Shown here: piece after piece, positions 36,210-44,623 of the stretch
Layout of the letters: each line of letters begins with the position of its first letter
Position numbering within the stretch: position 1 is the stretch's first letter
Source: Sutcliffiella horikoshii
GTDB lineage: Bacteria; Bacillota; Bacilli; Bacillales; Bacillaceae_I
Assembly: GCF_002157855.1 (NCBI RefSeq)
Contig: NZ_CP020880.1
Location: forward strand, 2,852,001 to 2,916,000
Direction of reading: 5' to 3'
DNA length: 64,000 nucleotides
The notes under the pieces: generated by a model
What the model was told of the DNA's origin: nothing
The model's input: the letters and a program-made list of their open reading frames with translations, nothing else
Database searches by the model: none
Made by a program: the position numbers and the translations under genes

Positions 36210-36594
36210 GTGTCTTCACCTCTTTTTGATGGGTAAAGGCGATATCGATCAATTGTCTGACATGATCATCATCTAATGAGTAATAAACAAGCTTTCCTTC
36301 CTTTCTGAACTTTGCCAACCCGAGATCCCTTAACAATCTAAGGTGATGAGAAGCCGTTGCGACAGTGGAATCAGTAATTGTTGCAACGTCATGCACGCAG
36401 AGCTCCTTGGCTAAATTTAACGCCTGGGCTATTTTCAACCTCGTGGGATCAGACAACGCTCGGTAAATCTTTGCCACATCATTTGTCATCGTTTCATCTA
36501 TTTGTTTCTTCACGTTTTTCACTTTTGTTTCATTTGCACATTCTTCCTGACACTGTTGTTCGGTCAAAACCTCTGAACTAGATTTGGTGGACAT
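36199..36594 (-). CDS. cadC: ArsR/SmtB family metal sensor CadC
   Basis: 131-residue winged-helix repressor; the ATG at 36594 has AAAGGGGA seven bases before it. The N-terminal arm has a Cys pair ([10 protein letters not shown]) and the helix preceding the DNA-reading helix has [10 protein letters not shown]. In staphylococcal CadC this is ELCVCD; here the second cysteine is replaced by His, which might alter metal preference. The recognition region is [15 protein letters not shown] with [12 protein letters not shown] wing. Overlaps cadA. A palindromic operator is directly upstream. Confidence 0.9.
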   Translation of the reverse strand: MSTKSSSEVLTEQQCQEECANETKVKNVKKQIDETMTNDVAKIYRALSDPTRLKIAQALNLAKELCVHDVATITDSTVATASHHLRLLRDLGLAKFRKEGKLVYYSLDDDHVRQLIDIAFTHQKEVKTREK

Positions 36595-36611
36595 AATAGA
36601 CTCCCCTTTAT

Positions 36612-36635
36612 ATTCAAACATTCATTTGAATATTA
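36612..36635. promoter_or_regulatory. CadC operator, palindromic
   Basis: ATATTCAAA, a six-base centre CATTCA and TTTGAATAT form a perfect 9-bp inverted repeat 17 bases upstream of the cadC start codon, the typical ArsR/CadC operator sequence. It overlaps the expected promoter. Confidence 0.8.
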
Positions 36636-36679
36636 GTATATGCCACCCTAGCTAAAATAGTCAATACATTCAACACAGT

Positions 36680-37546
36680 TTAAATAAGATAAAACAAAAA
36701 TCCTGAAATGGTTGACATACTTATGACAGAAATGACAAACGCCGCCACAAGTTTTTTCTTAAAAATGCTATTTAATAATGCGACTTCAGGCAGACTCGCT
36801 CCTGCTGAACTAATGAGCAATGCCATTACAGGCCCCAAAGCCATTCCTTTAGCAATCATCATTTGAGATATGGGAATCATGGTAGAAAGTCTGATGTACA
36901 AAGGAATCCCAATAATTGCAGCGACCGGTACGAGCCACCAGTTGTCTCCTCCTAAATATTGTGTAATGAAAGATGTTGGTACTGCGCCATGTATAATAGC
37001 CCCAATGGCTGCACCGATTAACAAGAATGGATAAACAGTCTTTATTAACGTCAGTGTTTCTGCCACAGATTGTTTAAGATTAAGTCCTTTATTCTCAGGT
37101 TGATAGTTCTTCAACAAGACATTCTTTAATTGCTTTTCAAACCCCAGTTTTTCCAAAGACAGGCCTATTAAAATAGAAAGAACTGTTGTGGTTAGGGTGT
37201 ATATTAAAGCTACCTTCCAGCCAAGCATAGCTGTCATAATAGTTAGGATGGTCGGATCCAATACAGGTGATGCAAAAAGGAATACCATCACAATCCCAAA
37301 TGGCACCTTCTTTCTCAGTAAAGTGACTACCATGGGGATGGTCGAGCAAGAACAGAATGGGGTTATAAAAGCGAATAATACTGCGAACAACGCACTTAGA
37401 AGCGTATTTCCCTTGTTCAGCCACTTCTCCATTTTATGAAACGGAACAACAGACTGAATGATAGAAACCAGAAAGGTAATAAGAACGAACAAGACGGTTA
37501 ACTCGATAGCAATGTACAAAAAGCTTGAAATTATTTCTCTCCACAT
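36680..37546 (-). CDS. Permease of the UPF0718/YraQ family
   Basis: 288 residues, from the ATG at 37546 (AGGAGT seven bases upstream). Eight or so membrane segments in two halves. The repeat signature is FITPFCSCSTIPMVVTLLRK in the first half and SSAGASLPEVALLNS in the second, as in the UPF0718/ArsP-like permeases. Related proteins export organoarsenicals or other small compounds; the substrate here is unknown. The cysteines in FCSCST could bind metal or arsenic. A MarR-type gene lies upstream with a terminator between; a shared operator-like site is in front of both. Confidence 0.85.
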   Translation of the reverse strand: MWREIISSFLYIAIELTVLFVLITFLVSIIQSVVPFHKMEKWLNKGNTLLSALFAVLFAFITPFCSCSTIPMVVTLLRKKVPFGIVMVFLFASPVLDPTILTIMTAMLGWKVALIYTLTTTVLSILIGLSLEKLGFEKQLKNVLLKNYQPENKGLNLKQSVAETLTLIKTVYPFLLIGAAIGAIIHGAVPTSFITQYLGGDNWWLVPVAAIIGIPLYIRLSTMIPISQMMIAKGMALGPVMALLISSAGASLPEVALLNSIFKKKLVAAFVISVISMSTISGFLFYLI

Positions 37547-37567
37547 AAAGACCACTCCTATTTTTTA

Positions 37568-37591
37568 TTTGCATTTTGCAACTATTTATTC
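37568..37591. promoter_or_regulatory. Putative MarR operator in front of the permease gene
   Basis: TTTGCATTTTGCAACTATTT with following ATTC is nearly identical to the sequence at 38099-38122 upstream of the marR-like gene itself (one base differs over 24). It has TTGCA/TGCAA symmetry. Position, 22 bases before the permease start, suits repressor action. Confidence 0.6.
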
Positions 37592-37599
37592 TATAAAAA

Positions 37600-37619
37600 A
37601 GCAAGCATAGAAACTTGCT
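37600..37619 (-). terminator. Terminator after the MarR-type gene
   Basis: AGCAAG/CTTGCT stem with T run on the minus strand, overlapping the stop codon. Separates the regulator from the permease gene. Confidence 0.65.
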
Positions 37620-38065
37620 CAATATAACGGTTTACAGCACATATCACTTTTACTCATCGCTGCATTCAATACCTTTAAGGACTTTACAAGCTCTTCTCCT
37701 TCTTTTTCACTTATATTAGAAAAAACGTTAGTTAAGTAATGAAGCATCTGTTGGTTGATTTCTTGTTCTACTTTTATTCCGTTTGCAGTGAGGTATAAGT
37801 GATAAACTCTTTTGTCTTCAGTCGATTGCGTTTTTTCCACCAGTTCCATTTTCACCAATGTTTGAATCTGCCTGCTGAAAGTCGTAATATCCATACCGAT
37901 TGTCTCTGCTACTTGCTGCATGGATGGTCCTTCTGTTCTCGCCAGTTCGTAAAGAATGTGACTTTGCACCAGAGAAATATCATGATCTTTTACCGAGCAG
38001 CAGTTTTTATTCAACATCCCGAACCGTCGCATCGTAACCTGGAGAATCGTCCTAACATCTTCCAT
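37619..38065 (-). CDS. MarR family regulator with cysteine pairs
   Basis: 148 residues, from the ATG at 38065 after AGAGGTGAAAATA. Winged-helix regulator: GPSMQQVAETIGMDITTFSR is the recognition helix region and TQSTEDKRVYHLYLTANG the wing. Unusual are cysteine pairs at both ends, NKNCCSVKDHD and KSDMCCKPLY, which may sense arsenic, metal or thiol stress. Two matching operator-like sites (upstream of itself and of the permease) suggest it regulates both. The target signal is not known. Confidence 0.85.
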   Translation of the reverse strand: MEDVRTILQVTMRRFGMLNKNCCSVKDHDISLVQSHILYELARTEGPSMQQVAETIGMDITTFSRQIQTLVKMELVEKTQSTEDKRVYHLYLTANGIKVEQEINQQMLHYLTNVFSNISEKEGEELVKSLKVLNAAMSKSDMCCKPLY

Positions 38066-38098
38066 TATTTTCACCTCTTACTTTATTATAATCAATTA

Positions 38099-38122
38099 TT
38101 TGCAATTTGCAACTATTTATTC
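38099..38122. promoter_or_regulatory. Putative MarR operator in front of its own gene
   Basis: TTTGCAATTTGCAACTATTT followed by ATTC; the centre TTGCAA-TTTGCAA is symmetrical and near-identical to 37568-37591. It is about 35 bases upstream of the regulator's start. Confidence 0.6.
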
Positions 38123-38135
38123 ATAAAAAATATTT

Positions 38136-38176
38136 CTTATATCAGCGCTAATCACTGGAGTTAGCGCTGATATAAG
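38136..38176 (-). terminator. Terminator after the oxidoreductase gene
   Basis: CTTATATCAGCGCTAA and its exact complement give a perfect 16-bp stem with a nine-base loop, T-rich on the minus strand, three bases beyond the stop at 38180. Confidence 0.9.
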
Positions 38177-38179
38177 GAT

Positions 38180-39223
38180 TTATTGTTCTTCCGGCAACAA
38201 AAGTATTTTCCCTAACTTACCTTTCTCCTTAAAGTAAGTCTGGGCTTCTCTCGCTTTGTCTAACGGAAATGTTTTATCTATGACAGGCTTTATTTTGCCT
38301 TCCGCTATTGCCTGAAGCATATCTTTAAATTCTTCTCTCGTCCCCAAGACCGACCCATACATGGTGATATGCTTAAGATACAATGTTCTAAAATCTAGGT
38401 TTGTCTTCTGCCCACCAGCAGAGCCTGATATACAGAACTTCCCTCCGTTTTTAAGCACATGAAGGGATGTAGAAAATAAAGCATCTCCTACTACATCTAA
38501 TACAGAATCTATCGGCCCTTGATTTACTCTTAATATTTCTTCAGAAAGATTATCGGATTTGTAGGATAAAACATGAGTTGCCCCTAATTCCTTTATTCTT
38601 TCCTCGCCATTTAGGTCCCCTACGATGGCAATGACCTTTGCACCGAAAACTTTTGAGGCAATTTGTACATTTAAGGACCCAACTCCACCATTAGCTCCTG
38701 TTACCATCACCGTTTCGCCAGGCTGAATTTGAATCTGATTTACCATATGCCATGCAGTTAATCCACTTACTGAAAAAACCGCACTTTCTGAATAACTCGG
38801 AAGCGGCATGTCATAACAAAGGTCAGCAGGCCATACCACATATTCCGCATAACCACCATCGTATTCCGAACCGATAAAGGACATGTCTGCTGAAATATGT
38901 TCTGTACCTTCTTCTCCACTGGACGTAAAGGGAAATAAAACAACATCTTTTCCCATCATAGATTCTTCGACCTGATTTCCGACTTTTACTATGGTTCCTG
39001 TTATGTCAGAACCAGGTATACGTGGAAATTGTACTCCTTCTGGTCTCCAGCCGGACTTAGAATCTTTGCCGTAAGCCCCTTCTCTCATCCAGATTTCTGT
39101 ATTATTAATCGCACAGGCTTTCACCTTTACTAGTACTTCATTTTCTTTTGGATCAGGTATTGATATGTCTACTGTTTCCAACATTTCAACATCCCCATAT
39201 CCTGTTACTTGTACTGCTTTCAT
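38180..39223 (-). CDS. Medium-chain quinone oxidoreductase/alcohol dehydrogenase family protein
   Basis: 347 residues from the ATG at 39223, AGGTGA seven bases upstream. Medium-chain dehydrogenase/reductase fold: GroES-like N-terminal domain with IPGSDITGTIVKVG and a Rossmann domain with VMVTGANGGVGSLNVQ and LGATHVLSYKSD. The structural-zinc cysteine cluster is missing, and the catalytic zinc ligands are not evident, so it resembles the quinone oxidoreductase branch. Substrate unknown. A single gene with strong terminator. Confidence 0.85.
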   Translation of the reverse strand: MKAVQVTGYGDVEMLETVDISIPDPKENEVLVKVKACAINNTEIWMREGAYGKDSKSGWRPEGVQFPRIPGSDITGTIVKVGNQVEESMMGKDVVLFPFTSSGEEGTEHISADMSFIGSEYDGGYAEYVVWPADLCYDMPLPSYSESAVFSVSGLTAWHMVNQIQIQPGETVMVTGANGGVGSLNVQIASKVFGAKVIAIVGDLNGEERIKELGATHVLSYKSDNLSEEILRVNQGPIDSVLDVVGDALFSTSLHVLKNGGKFCISGSAGGQKTNLDFRTLYLKHITMYGSVLGTREEFKDMLQAIAEGKIKPVIDKTFPLDKAREAQTYFKEKGKLGKILLLPEEQ

Positions 39224-39379
39224 AAAAGAATCACCTAATTTCAATTTGTATGTTGTTAGTTTTCACCTTTAGACTCAAATTTAGTTAGCTATTTTTAGTT
39301 AAGTGTGAATAGCTTATTAATCATTTTTGTTACACCTATGTTAAACTAATTTTATATCACGGAACGGAGAGAATTTATA

Positions 39380-41056
39380 ATGAAAAAAATTAATGAAACC
39401 AACATTTCTATTTTTGCCCTTGGCGGATTAGGGGAAATAGGCAAAAATACATATGTCATTAAATATCAGGATGAAATAATTATCATAGATGCTGGTATTA
39501 AATTCCCCACAGATGAACTTTTTGGAATTGATTATGTTATACCGGATTACTCCTATCTTATCCAAAACAAAGAAAAAATTAAAGGAATATTCATCACCCA
39601 CGGTCATGAAGATCATATTGGAGGCATCCCCTACTTACTGAAAGAAATAGATGCCCCTATCTATGCAGGAAGACTTGCTCTAGAACTAATCAAAGAACGA
39701 TTAAAAGAACATGGACTGTTAAAAAAAGCTAGGTTAGTTGAAATTGAGGAAGACAAACTTGTTTCCTTTGAATATTTAGCGGTAGACTTTTTCAGGACCA
39801 CTCACAGCATTCCAGATTCATATGGGATTTGTGTAAAAACACCTTACGGCAATATTGTTCATACTGGGGATTTCAAATTCGACTTGACTCCTATTGGTCC
39901 TTTAACGAACATGTCAAAGATAGCAGATATAGGAAAAGAGGGCGTCCTATGCCTTCTATCAGATAGTACGAACAGTGAAATACCAGGCTTTTCTTTATCA
40001 GAAAATGAGATAAGCAGGACGATTCACGAGTTATTCAGTCAAGTTGACGGAAGAATTATTTTTGCAACATTTGCATCAAATATGTATCGCTTTAAACAAG
40101 CAATTGAAGCGGCTGTTTTACATAACAGAAAAATTGTTGTACTTGGAAGAAGTCTACTGAGGGCAGTAAGGATTGGTACGGAGCTTGGCTATTTAAAGAT
40201 TCCAAAGGAGTCACTCATAGAAGCTTCCGCTGTTAACGATTATCCAGATGATCAGATACTTGTAATTTGTACTGGAAGTCAAGGCGAGCCCTTTGCCGCA
40301 CTTTCCAGGATTGCTTATAATAAACATCCACAACTATCTGTCCGTAAAAAGGATACCGTTATCTTTTCATCTTCCCCTATTCCAGGAAATACACTAAGTA
40401 TCAATCGAATCATTGATCAGCTTAGTAGGGCTGGGGCAAGCGTGCTGCATCACAAACTTAAAAAGATTCACACATCCGGTCACGGTGCACAAGAAGAATT
40501 AAAGCTGATGATCAGTTTATTAAAACCTAACTTCTTTGTACCGATTCACGGGGAATATAAAATGCTGAAAAAGCATGTGAGCTTGGCAGAGGAATGCGGC
40601 GTACCGCTTGAGAAATCCTTCATCATGGATAACGGTACAATCTTAGAACTAAATGAGAATGAAGCGAGTATTACAGGTACTGTTCCCGCTAATGCTATTT
40701 ATGTGGACGGAGACGGTATTGGAGACATCGGGACCATTGTTTTAAGGGATAGAAAAATATTTTCTGAATCAGGTATTTTACTGGTAGTAGTGGCAATTGA
40801 TTTCCGGGAGAAGAAAATCATATCTGGTCCTCAAGTCATTTCGAGAGGCTTTGTTTTTATAAGGGAATCCGAACAGTTAATGGGTAAATTACGAGATATT
40901 GCCCATACAGCAACGACACAATCACTTGAATCTGGTAATAGAAGATGGAGCGACGTCAGGTCCGATATTCTTGATCAGGTGGAACCTTATATCTATAAGA
41001 TAACAAAGCGCCGTCCAATGATTCTTCCAATTTTAATGGACGTGTCAAAAAGATAA
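39380..41056 (+). CDS. Ribonuclease J1 paralogue
   Basis: 558-residue metallo-beta-lactamase/beta-CASP ribonuclease with 5'-exonuclease and endonuclease activities in mRNA decay. The zinc motif H74-G-H76-E-D78-H79 is intact in ITHGHEDHIGG, and FFRTTHSIPDSYG, HTGDFKFD, LLSDSTNSE and HTSGHGAQEE are the other family blocks. It is much closer to RNase J1 than to J2. B. subtilis carries rnjA elsewhere, so this copy in a metal-resistance neighbourhood may be an additional RNase J. GGAACGGAGAG lies before the ATG; it is the only plus-strand gene in this part. Confidence 0.9.
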   Translation: MKKINETNISIFALGGLGEIGKNTYVIKYQDEIIIIDAGIKFPTDELFGIDYVIPDYSYLIQNKEKIKGIFITHGHEDHIGGIPYLLKEIDAPIYAGRLALELIKERLKEHGLLKKARLVEIEEDKLVSFEYLAVDFFRTTHSIPDSYGICVKTPYGNIVHTGDFKFDLTPIGPLTNMSKIADIGKEGVLCLLSDSTNSEIPGFSLSENEISRTIHELFSQVDGRIIFATFASNMYRFKQAIEAAVLHNRKIVVLGRSLLRAVRIGTELGYLKIPKESLIEASAVNDYPDDQILVICTGSQGEPFAALSRIAYNKHPQLSVRKKDTVIFSSSPIPGNTLSINRIIDQLSRAGASVLHHKLKKIHTSGHGAQEELKLMISLLKPNFFVPIHGEYKMLKKHVSLAEECGVPLEKSFIMDNGTILELNENEASITGTVPANAIYVDGDGIGDIGTIVLRDRKIFSESGILLVVVAIDFREKKIISGPQVISRGFVFIRESEQLMGKLRDIAHTATTQSLESGNRRWSDVRSDILDQVEPYIYKITKRRPMILPILMDVSKR

Positions 41057-41098
41057 AAGAAAGTATCCTCCATTCTTAAAAGGAGGATACTTTCTTTT
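41055..41098. terminator. Terminator after the RNase J gene
   Basis: AAAAGAAAGTATCCTCC and its exact complement give a 17-bp stem with a ten-base loop and T run, starting at the stop codon. Confidence 0.92.
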
Positions 41099-41179
41099 GT
41101 ATTAAATTCAATTCTTTTTTGGTATCTAATGTGCGTAAACCCATGCTGAAAAAGATTAAAACCTTTTAAAAGTACAAAA

Positions 41180-41203
41180 GAGCAAGCGTCTTCACGCTTA
41201 CTC
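41180..41203 (-). terminator. Terminator of the arsenic operon
   Basis: GAGCAAGCGT/ACGCTTACTC stem (one mismatch) with a short loop; the minus-strand transcript continues into TTTTG. It lies 12 bases past the HesB-like stop and closes the ars operon. Confidence 0.75.
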
Positions 41204-41214
41204 TTCTCCTAAGT

Positions 41215-41502
41215 TTAACAACAATCGCTGTCCTTCAACCCTAACAGAACAAGCCCTTTTCCTTGCGGAGTTTCTTGAACATCCAGGACTAGATCGGTTG
41301 TCATGCTTTCGATTTTCGGATCGATTGCTACCTTTATAGTATTTAATGTTTCCACTTTATCATCTGCTTTTGCCTCATCCAGAGACAATCCTAATTGTGG
41401 GCTTCCTCAGCCCCAGCCTGCAAAGTAGACACGAATGTTGCTTGCCCCGTTTTCGCGCAGGATATCACTCAATACGTCTCTTGCTTCATTTGAAACCTTC
41501 AC
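41215..41502 (-). CDS. HesB/IscA-like protein with in-frame TGA: candidate selenoprotein or pseudogene
   Basis: Ninety-five codons from GTG at 41502 (AGGTGA six bases upstream) to TAA at 41215, interrupted only by TGA at 41409-41407, codon 32. Before it: YFAGWG; after it: GSPQLGLSLDEA, so the TGA sits exactly where A-type iron-sulfur carriers (HesB/IscA) have their first conserved Cys. The C-terminus is LKDSDCC, a Cys pair typical of this group. No other defect is present, which favours recoding as selenocysteine over decay. A hairpin 18 bases beyond the TGA has SECIS-like geometry. It is the last gene of arsRBCDA plus phosphatase. Without selA/B/C/D elsewhere in the genome it would be a truncated pseudogene. 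Confidence 0.62.
41370..41388 (-). promoter_or_regulatory. SECIS-like hairpin after the in-frame TGA
   Basis: On the transcript, TTGTCTC pairs with GAGGCAA (one G-U) around the loop TGGAT. The loop is 25 bases from the TGA; bacterial SECIS elements usually place a G-containing apical loop 16 to 37 bases downstream. The match is structural and read by eye; short hairpins are common, so this alone is weak. Confidence 0.4.
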
Positions 41503-41551
41503 GGCCAGTCACCTGCCTTCTTATTAGTTTTTCTAAATGCTCGTTTCATTC

Positions 41552-41980
41552 TTAGTTTTTTTCGTACATGTTTTGCAGCACTTCTTTTAATTCGGGCTTC
41601 ACATTAATTGCAGGACGGATGGAAGTTGCTAGTCTTTCTGCTTCTTCCACCGTACTAGCTTTCCCCAAGTGAAGAAGGGTACCCATGGCAACCGTTCCGG
41701 TTCTGTTACGCCCTCCAGAGCAATGGAAATACACTTTCTTTCCTTCTTGTTGAGCTTGTACTACGTATTCAATAGCTGCTTTCACCGATTCATCCTGTTT
41801 GGCTGCATCATCCACGATTGGCATATGAATTCTAGGAAGGTTGTCTTCCACGTTATCCGTTTCAGCCCGCAAGTCTATAATAACATCCAAGCCTTCATTT
41901 GTATGTGCATCTTTTACTTGATCGGCACCGCCAATAAAGACATTTTCCATTAGTGATTGATATTTTTTTTCGTTAGTCAT
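41552..41980 (-). CDS. Cysteine-based protein phosphatase (dual-specificity/PTP-like)
   Basis: About 142 residues from the ATG at 41980 with AGGAG nine bases upstream. The PTP loop HCSGGRNRTG shows the catalytic C-x5-R followed by T, and MPIVDDAAKQDE is the general-acid Asp loop region. It resembles small DSP-like phosphatases and the DUF442/beta-lactamase-hydrolase-like group. No membrane segment. It directly follows arsA (13 bases between) in the arsenic operon. A role in arsenic handling (for example on an arsenate- or phosphate-type substrate) is inference only. Confidence 0.82.
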   Translation of the reverse strand: MTNEKKYQSLMENVFIGGADQVKDAHTNEGLDVIIDLRAETDNVEDNLPRIHMPIVDDAAKQDESVKAAIEYVVQAQQEGKKVYFHCSGGRNRTGTVAMGTLLHLGKASTVEEAERLATSIRPAINVKPELKEVLQNMYEKN

Positions 41981-41993
41981 TTTCATTCACTCC

Positions 41994-43736
41994 TTACAAC
42001 AGATTCTCTTTTTCCCACGGCAGAATGGCGCATTTTTCTTTCGTGGACTTTACTCTTTGTATCCACGGTAGTTCATGTTTCCCCCTGCCTGATAAAACTC
42101 GGTCTGTTGTTTCTGTATTAGCAAAGCTTTGGTTGATGATCCACCAACGCGGAGTTATGGAAGCACGCTCAAGGTCAGCATGTAATCTTTCCGCCTCCAG
42201 TACAGGGGTTGCTTCCGGCAAGGTAACGATAAGTACTGCTGTTTCATCGGCATTACGAAGACGTGGAAGCAGATTTTGTACTTCTTTTGACACCTCACCC
42301 GTTGAACGCAATAATTCCTTTTGATAGGACTGGGCTGCGTCAAGCAATAGCAGAGTATGGCCTGTAGGCGCAGTATCGATGATGACCACTTCCTCATCGG
42401 CCTGACCAACTATCTTGGCAAACTTCTGGAATACTGCTATCTCTTCGGTACAAGGTGAGTTTAGATCTTCCTCAAGGTATGCAAGCTGCTCCTCGCTCAG
42501 CCCCTCTCCCGATTGTTCCAAAACATGCTTTTTATATGATTCTACTTCCGCCTTAGGGTCCACCTTACTGATTGTTAAATGGTTTCTTCTTGTTTTATCT
42601 TTTAAAGCATACTCCAAATGCGCAGCAGGATCCGTTGTCGTGAGATGGACTTTCACATCTTTTTCTGCCAGCTTCATTGCCAGTTTGGCTGCTAGTGTTG
42701 TTTTACCAACGCCACCCTTCCCCATTGTAAAAATTACACGAAGATTATGGTTTATAACATCACTTACCAATTGATTAAAATCAGCAAGTTCCGTAATTAT
42801 GTCAGGGTTTACATGATTCGTTTGCTCAACTTGTAACCTTTCTCCGTTAAACCAAGCCTTTAACGGGCTGATACCCGTTAAGGAATACGAAATATAAGGA
42901 AGATACGTCATGGGAATATCGTTAAATGTTCTAACGGCAACTTCCATTGCTTTCTGTTGCTTATCGTAAAAAGCCATGGATACCTCGTCGTTAATGATCG
43001 GCTTCTCCATTAGCCCATTGACAATAAGTTGCTGATTATGAAGGCCAATTTCACGCAACTCCTTAGAGGCACGCGCAGCTTCCAGGATTGGCGATTCATC
43101 TGGACGTGTTACCAAAAGTAACTGAGTTTGGGAAGGATCAGACAATGCATTCACTGTCTGTTCATACAATTCCTTTTTTGCCCCTAGTCCTGAAAGAGGT
43201 CCTAAACAGGATGCTCCATGTGTGCTCTCCTCTAGGAAATTGTTCCAAGCTGAAGGTAAGGATAGCAGCCTTAATGTATGCCCGGTTGGAGCTGTATCAA
43301 ACACAATCACATCATATTGCCCAGTGATCTCTTTTTGTGTTAGTAAAGTGGAGAATTGGTCAAAGGCTGCAATCTCAACCGTACATGCTCCTGATAATTG
43401 TTCTTCCATGGTAGCCAAAACCGCATCAGGAAGTTTTCCTTTATAAGGACCAATCACACTTTCTCTATAATCTCTCGCCGCTTCCTCTGGATCAAGATTA
43501 CAGGCGAAAAGTCCTTTTACACCTGGTACTTCTGAAATATCGTTTGTCAATTCTGTTTCAAACACATCTTGTAGATTGGAGGCTGGATCTGTGCTGACTA
43601 TTAACACCTTCTTGCCTTCTTCGGCAAGAGCAATGGAAGTGGCACAAGCTGTGGAAGTTTTACCAACGCCACCTTTACCTGTAAAAAATAGATATGGTGT
43701 TTGAATATTTGTTTTTGGTTGGAATGATGGGAGCAT
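41994..43736 (-). CDS. arsA: Arsenical pump-driving ATPase ArsA
   Basis: 580-residue soluble ATPase that energises ArsB for arsenite/antimonite export. Two homologous halves, each with a deviant Walker A (FTGKGGVGKTSTACA; MGKGGVGKTTLAAK) and the signature DTAPTGHTL(R/L)LL. Metalloid-binding cysteines lie in SGACTVEIAAF, ASCLGPLSGLG and NSPCTEEIAVF, so all three canonical sites are present. It follows arsD by 12 bases, as usual for arsRDABC-type operons with chaperone. Confidence 0.95.
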   Translation of the reverse strand: MLPSFQPKTNIQTPYLFFTGKGGVGKTSTACATSIALAEEGKKVLIVSTDPASNLQDVFETELTNDISEVPGVKGLFACNLDPEEAARDYRESVIGPYKGKLPDAVLATMEEQLSGACTVEIAAFDQFSTLLTQKEITGQYDVIVFDTAPTGHTLRLLSLPSAWNNFLEESTHGASCLGPLSGLGAKKELYEQTVNALSDPSQTQLLLVTRPDESPILEAARASKELREIGLHNQQLIVNGLMEKPIINDEVSMAFYDKQQKAMEVAVRTFNDIPMTYLPYISYSLTGISPLKAWFNGERLQVEQTNHVNPDIITELADFNQLVSDVINHNLRVIFTMGKGGVGKTTLAAKLAMKLAEKDVKVHLTTTDPAAHLEYALKDKTRRNHLTISKVDPKAEVESYKKHVLEQSGEGLSEEQLAYLEEDLNSPCTEEIAVFQKFAKIVGQADEEVVIIDTAPTGHTLLLLDAAQSYQKELLRSTGEVSKEVQNLLPRLRNADETAVLIVTLPEATPVLEAERLHADLERASITPRWWIINQSFANTETTDRVLSGRGKHELPWIQRVKSTKEKCAILPWEKENLL

Positions 43737-43748
43737 AATGCCGCCCTC

Positions 43749-44117
43749 CTAGTTGATTGAGTTTAGTGTAATGTTGAGTTTCTTTTTGGGTTTTTCATGA
43801 GCCAATTCTTGTACATTTACACCTGTCCATTCAGCAAATTCCTCATTTGTTGGGTAATCTTCCATCTTAACCACTTCGCCATCTACTATAATAACTGGAA
43901 GGCATTCCGGCCCTTTTTCCATTAGCAGTTCATTCACCTTTTGATTCGTTACAAACGGTTCTGGATCTGAGCCTAAATTGTAGCGGGAAATGTCCATTCC
44001 TTTTTGTTGTAAGGAAAATACAGCACTTGCCACTCTTGTTAGTTCCGGATCCACACTTGGCCCACATACGCCAGTTGCACAACACATTGCCGGGTCAAAA
44101 ATTTCAATTTTAGCCAT
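43749..44117 (-). CDS. arsD: Arsenite metallochaperone ArsD
   Basis: 122 residues. The metalloid-binding cysteines are C12, C13 and C18 in PAMCCATGVCGPSVDPEL. The thioredoxin-like fold follows, with LPVIIVDGEVVKMEDYPTNE. ArsD delivers As(III) or Sb(III) to ArsA and raises pump affinity. It lies between arsC and arsA, so the operon order is R-B-C-D-A. C-terminal vicinal Cys pairs of the R773 protein are absent. Confidence 0.94.
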   Translation of the reverse strand: MAKIEIFDPAMCCATGVCGPSVDPELTRVASAVFSLQQKGMDISRYNLGSDPEPFVTNQKVNELLMEKGPECLPVIIVDGEVVKMEDYPTNEEFAEWTGVNVQELAHEKPKKKLNITLNSIN

Positions 44118-44176
44118 TTCTTATTTCCCCTTTCTGATATAGAAAAAATAGCCGAGATTTCACTCGGCCATTTTTA

Positions 44177-44596
44177 TTATTTTCCAGTTTCAGCAAATGT
44201 TTTGATGCGGTCGCCGATTTCGTCGCGTACTCGTTGGAAGAACTTCCACTTCTCTTCTTCTGTTCCTTCCGCTTTGGCAGGATCATCAAAGCCCCAGTGT
44301 ACTCTCTCTTTGTTTGGGGGTGTTGCTGGGCATACATCTGCTGCATGACCGCAAAGTGTTACGACTAGGTCTGCTTTTTTCAAGATTTCAGGATCAATCA
44401 TGTCAGAAGTTTGGTTGGTGATATCCACGTCCACTTCGTTCATAGCTTTTACTGCGTTTGGGTTTACGCCGTGTGCTTCAATACCTGCTGAGTATACGTC
44501 CCACTCGTCGCTTAAATATTTTTTCCCCCAGCCTTCTGCCATTTGGCTGCGGCAAGAGTTACCTGTGCATAGGAAGTAGATTGTTTTTTTAGTCAT
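44177..44596 (-). CDS. arsC: Arsenate reductase ArsC (thioredoxin-dependent)
   Basis: 139 residues; low-molecular-weight PTPase fold. The nucleophile is C10 in [15 protein letters not shown] with R16, and the relay pair is the cysteines in [15 protein letters not shown]. The C-terminal [14 protein letters not shown] is typical. It reduces arsenate to arsenite for ArsB. Very similar to B. subtilis ArsC. Separated from arsB by 27 bases and arsD by 59. Confidence 0.96.
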   Translation of the reverse strand: MTKKTIYFLCTGNSCRSQMAEGWGKKYLSDEWDVYSAGIEAHGVNPNAVKAMNEVDVDITNQTSDMIDPEILKKADLVVTLCGHAADVCPATPPNKERVHWGFDDPAKAEGTEEEKWKFFQRVRDEIGDRIKTFAETGK

Positions 44597-44623
44597 GATG
44601 AAAAACTCCTTTTATATTGTATT

